From Flammeovirgaceae bacterium (GTDB lineage Bacteria; Bacteroidota; Bacteroidia; Cytophagales; Cyclobacteriaceae), in assembly GCA_016712035.1 (NCBI GenBank), contig JADJRT010000016.1:62001-126000 (forward strand): a DNA stretch of 64,000 nt. The letters are read 5' to 3'. Both the position numbers and the translations under genes were made by a program. This document shows positions 61,487 to 64,000 of this stretch, piece by piece. Below the pieces are notes generated by a model. The model was not told where the DNA came from. It made no database searches and saw only the letters and a program-made list of their open reading frames with translations. How positions within the stretch are numbered: the first letter of the stretch is position 1; the number at the start of each line of letters is the position of its first letter.

Positions 61487-62272
61487 CTACAATAGCTTAG
61501 AAATAAATAAATCAAAAACTTCCACCAGAATCAATAGGATAATAATCCATTCAAGCGTGTTGCTTTCACGCTGATGGGTGATCTCGCGAAAAACCCGCAA
61601 ATTATTTTCGATAATTTGAAGCGTGTATTCAATTTCGCTAAACCGCAAGCGTAAATCAAAGTGTTTCATTAAACCAATATGTAACCGGTCTAAATATTCA
61701 TCATCCCACACTAACTCGGGAGCATCAAAAATATAAATGTTATCAGCAATTTCGTTTTGGGTATTCAGCGCCTTTCCTATAAACTTGAGCATATTTTTTC
61801 GATTAATGCTGAGCTTGCCGCGTATTTCCAGGTCGTTGGTAAAAACCCGAATTTCTGTGAGTAAGTTTTCGGTTACTTCATGGTAATGATCTAACGCAAC
61901 CGATTGGGCAATGTTAAACATTGCAATCCTAAATATCTTGGCTTCTAATCGACCAACAACTACGCGATTAAACTCAAATTTCATTTCTCCTTCCTGAGCA
62001 CTTATTTCATGATCATCCCGCAACCAACTAACTACTGGATTTTTCAAATAAGGTTTAACAGATTGAATAGCCTGATTTATTTCAGCTTCAGTGTGGCCAG
62101 AAAAGACAACCACACCATAATTAAAATAGTATTGATATTTATCGTTTCCTATAAAGTAGAAAAGCTCAGTCGAGCTATCAGCCAGAGGTCGGTTATCAAA
62201 AAAACTCTTGATCCCTTTCAGGTCGAATTGGTTGGCCACCAATAAAGCAGAGAGGTTAACCCGGTTTTTCAT
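61487..62272 (-). CDS. RMD1/DUF155-family membrane-anchored protein
   Basis: 261 residues: DUF155 features FYFIGNDKYQYYFNYGVVVFSG and, in the middle, FRIAMFNIAQSVALDHYHEVTENLL, then IEYTLQIIENNLRVFREITHQR and a C-terminal membrane helix (LEWIIILLILVEVFDLFI). RMD1/YDR282C relatives occur in mitochondria and bacteria without a known biochemical role. It is the first gene of the five-gene operon and may place the system at the membrane. Confidence 0.8.
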   Translation of the reverse strand: MKNRVNLSALLVANQFDLKGIKSFFDNRPLADSSTELFYFIGNDKYQYYFNYGVVVFSGHTEAEINQAIQSVKPYLKNPVVSWLRDDHEISAQEGEMKFEFNRVVVGRLEAKIFRIAMFNIAQSVALDHYHEVTENLLTEIRVFTNDLEIRGKLSINRKNMLKFIGKALNTQNEIADNIYIFDAPELVWDDEYLDRLHIGLMKHFDLRLRFSEIEYTLQIIENNLRVFREITHQRESNTLEWIIILLILVEVFDLFISKLL

Positions 62273-62363
62273 ATCCTTGTATCAAAATTAACTTTATTAT
62301 CATCCATAGAAAATTTTAGTATGAATGAAAATTCCAATATTGCAACGTTCTTTTAAATGACTT

Positions 62364-63125
62364 ATGAAAAAGCTTGTTTTAATTATCATTGGATTATTTG
62401 CAGTATCAGAAGGTTTCGGCTGGGGGGCAACGGGCCACCGGGCAACCGGCCTGGTTGCTGAGCAATACTTAAGCGCTAAAGCCAAAAAGCGGATAAAGCA
62501 AATCTTGAATGGTGAATCGTTGGCTATGGTGAGTACCTGGATGGATGAAATCCGATCGGATTCTACGTATAACTACACCACCGACTGGCATTGGACCACT
62601 ATTCCGGATGGCGGCCTGTACGAAGATGTGGAAAGTAACCTTGACGGGAAGGTTGTGATGATGATTGAGAAATTCACTCAAGAGTTAAAAGCTGGCAAAC
62701 TAACACCAAAGCAAGAACAGGAATATTTAAAGATGCTCATTCACATGGTGGGGGATATGCATCAGCCGTTGCATGTGGGTAAACCGGGCGATCGTGGTGG
62801 CAATGATGTAAAAGTTAAATGGTTTAGAAGCGAATCGAACCTACATCGGGTTTGGGATAGCGAAATGATTGACGACTCGAAGTTAAGTTATACAGAATTG
62901 GCTCAGTCGTTGGGTACACCCGATAAAGAAACAATTAAAAAGTGGCAGAGTACCGGAGTACGGGACTGGGCTATGGAATCGGTGAGCTATCGGCCGCAGG
63001 TTTACGATATTGGTAATTCGAATCTAGGCTACCAATATTCCTACAAGTACTTTTCAATAGCCAAAACCCGAATGCTGCAGGCGGGCGTTCGGTTGGCCGG
63101 ATTGCTGAATCAGATTTACGGCTGA
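62364..63125 (+). CDS. Exported S1/P1-type nuclease
   Basis: 253 residues. The signal peptide is MKKLVLIIIGLFAVSEGFG and mature Trp follows as first Zn ligand (WGATGHRATGLVAEQYL). Other ligands are in STWMDEIRSD, TDWHWTTIP, LIHMVGDMHQPLHVG and NLHRVWDSEMID. The three-zinc enzyme cuts single-stranded DNA and RNA and removes 3'-phosphates from nucleotides outside the cytoplasm. Confidence 0.9.
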   Translation: MKKLVLIIIGLFAVSEGFGWGATGHRATGLVAEQYLSAKAKKRIKQILNGESLAMVSTWMDEIRSDSTYNYTTDWHWTTIPDGGLYEDVESNLDGKVVMMIEKFTQELKAGKLTPKQEQEYLKMLIHMVGDMHQPLHVGKPGDRGGNDVKVKWFRSESNLHRVWDSEMIDDSKLSYTELAQSLGTPDKETIKKWQSTGVRDWAMESVSYRPQVYDIGNSNLGYQYSYKYFSIAKTRMLQAGVRLAGLLNQIYG

Positions 63126-63299
63126 TTGCTAATTTTTTACAATTAAGAGCATTAAGAAATGGAGAGGATAATCTCTTAATATCCTTAATTCCTTAACTAT
63201 CTTAATAGTTTATTTATTTGCTATATGATATGCAATCTGGCATTCTTAGCGACATGGTCTGTCAATGCTGAAGTTACGCGCAGGGCAGGTGTGAATGAC

Positions 63300-64000
63300 T
63301 CACTTCATAAATTTTCGCCACCACCATTGGAAGACTATTAAACCCCAAATACGAGCCGGTGCATCCTGTGGATTGGTTGAAAAAAGTTGATCTAAAAGTT
63401 TTTTTATTTCGGGGTATGCAAAAATTCCTTGTTCGTGGATATATTTTTCAGTGAGTAAATCTTCTATAATCCAGGATTTTAATTCTTTGCGAAACCATTT
63501 TAGCAAGGGAACTTCAAACCCCTTCTTGGGCCGATTGTAAAGTTCTTTGGGTAACACATCGCGAAAAGCATCTTGCAAAATGCGCTTTCGAATCGATCGG
63601 GTAATTTTATAATCATCTGGAAGGCTGAATATGAAATCGACCAGGCGATAATCCAGAAAGGGAACACGCACCTCCAGACCATGCGCCATACTCATCAGAT
63701 CTACTTTGGTAAGCATATCGTTGGGCAACACCAGATTTACATCTGTTAATAATATCTCGCGCATAGATTCATGGACAGGTATGGTCTTCAATAAATCCTG
63801 CTTTCTTTTTATATAATCTGCTTGTTGAAATTTTTCTTTTGACTGATCAGAAAGAAGATCTAAGGCTTGTGCTTCTTTTGCAAAACCAGCCCATTGCCAA
63901 TACCGATCGTGGCTAGTAAGCTTCATGCCTTCTGCAAAGCGGGAGAGTTGGCGAAATCTATTGCTCCACCTACTATTTCTGGATTGAGGTAATGATTTCC
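63300..64000 (-). CDS. Asparagine synthase (glutamine-hydrolysing), C-terminal part
   Basis: The frame is open to the window edge. The synthetase domain shows RFAEGMKLTSHDRYWQWAGF, LPNDMLTKVDLMSMAHGLEV, RVPFLDYRLVDFIFSLP, IRKRILQDAFRDVLP and RPKKGFEVPLLKWFRKEL, ending RIWGLIVFQWWWRKF. This is the AsnB-like type often found with polysaccharide genes, where it amidates or modifies sugars or proteins. The glutaminase half lies outside. The 174 bases to the S1/P1 gene hold nothing clear. Confidence 0.9.
   Translation of the reverse strand, partial: KSLPQSRNSRWSNRFRQLSRFAEGMKLTSHDRYWQWAGFAKEAQALDLLSDQSKEKFQQADYIKRKQDLLKTIPVHESMREILLTDVNLVLPNDMLTKVDLMSMAHGLEVRVPFLDYRLVDFIFSLPDDYKITRSIRKRILQDAFRDVLPKELYNRPKKGFEVPLLKWFRKELKSWIIEDLLTEKYIHEQGIFAYPEIKKLLDQLFSTNPQDAPARIWGLIVFQWWWRKFMK

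Overview
This window comes from a Bacteroidota chromosome, most likely a Cytophagales-type organism. The evidence is the AT-leaning DNA, promoter -7 boxes of the TAnnTTTG type, start sites without strong Shine-Dalgarno sequences, and typical families: MacB/FtsX-like permeases with a permease prefix domain, PopT/DUF368, phosphosulfolactate synthase, VPS10-type propeller proteins and an M13 lipoprotein peptidase. Many genes, including housekeeping ones (aroE, hflX), are cut by one-base indels, mostly in short homopolymers. I read this as an unpolished long-read assembly rather than decay, and I annotate such genes as single loci with the frameshift noted.

Layout. 1-3470: end of a molybdopterin oxidoreductase, an alpha/beta-hydrolase remnant, a 22-bp tandem repeat array with 22 copies, a GC-rich hypothetical gene with a strong terminator, and a DUF1801 protein. 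3704-12858 (minus strand): SRPBCC, START and DinB proteins, an outer-membrane protein, uvrB (with an in-frame TAG), aroE, a DUF368 undecaprenyl-phosphate flippase, phosphosulfolactate synthase, a TPR protein and an epimerase. 12863-17846 (minus): an exopolysaccharide block with a CpsB-type PHP phosphatase, a Wzc-like tyrosine kinase, a Wza-like lipoprotein and a glycosyltransferase. 18039-24883 (plus): hflX, then exported VPS10/BNR propeller, YdjC-like deacetylase, VOC and S51 peptidase proteins. 25063-40584: PadR plus five large FtsX-type permeases, interrupted by a Gfo/Idh/MocA oxidoreductase and an RsgA-like GTPase preceded by a candidate 17-codon leader ORF.

40777-44467 holds an exported DinB protein, an M13 peptidase and a tandem array. 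In the array, one intact tRNA-Arg(CCT) is followed by two tRNA copies with hairpins inserted in their D and T loops, alternating with broken GIY-YIG endonuclease genes. 44529-50369: a TPR lipoprotein, an amidohydrolase, an ammonium transporter and an M20 amidohydrolase. 50590-52570 is an AT-rich stretch with attC-like inverted repeats around a propeller lipoprotein and a GNAT acetyltransferase. 52587-57390: an SF1 helicase and a ComEA-like helix-hairpin-helix protein. 57417-62272 is a compact five-gene amidoligase operon (RMD1/DUF155, C39-like peptidase, RimK-type ATP-grasp, GCS2 ligase, N-formylglutamate amidohydrolase-like). The window ends with an S1/P1 nuclease and a partial asparagine synthase.

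The most interesting regions are the tRNA/GIY-YIG array, the amidoligase operon, the leader ORF before the RsgA-like gene and the attC-like cassette region.
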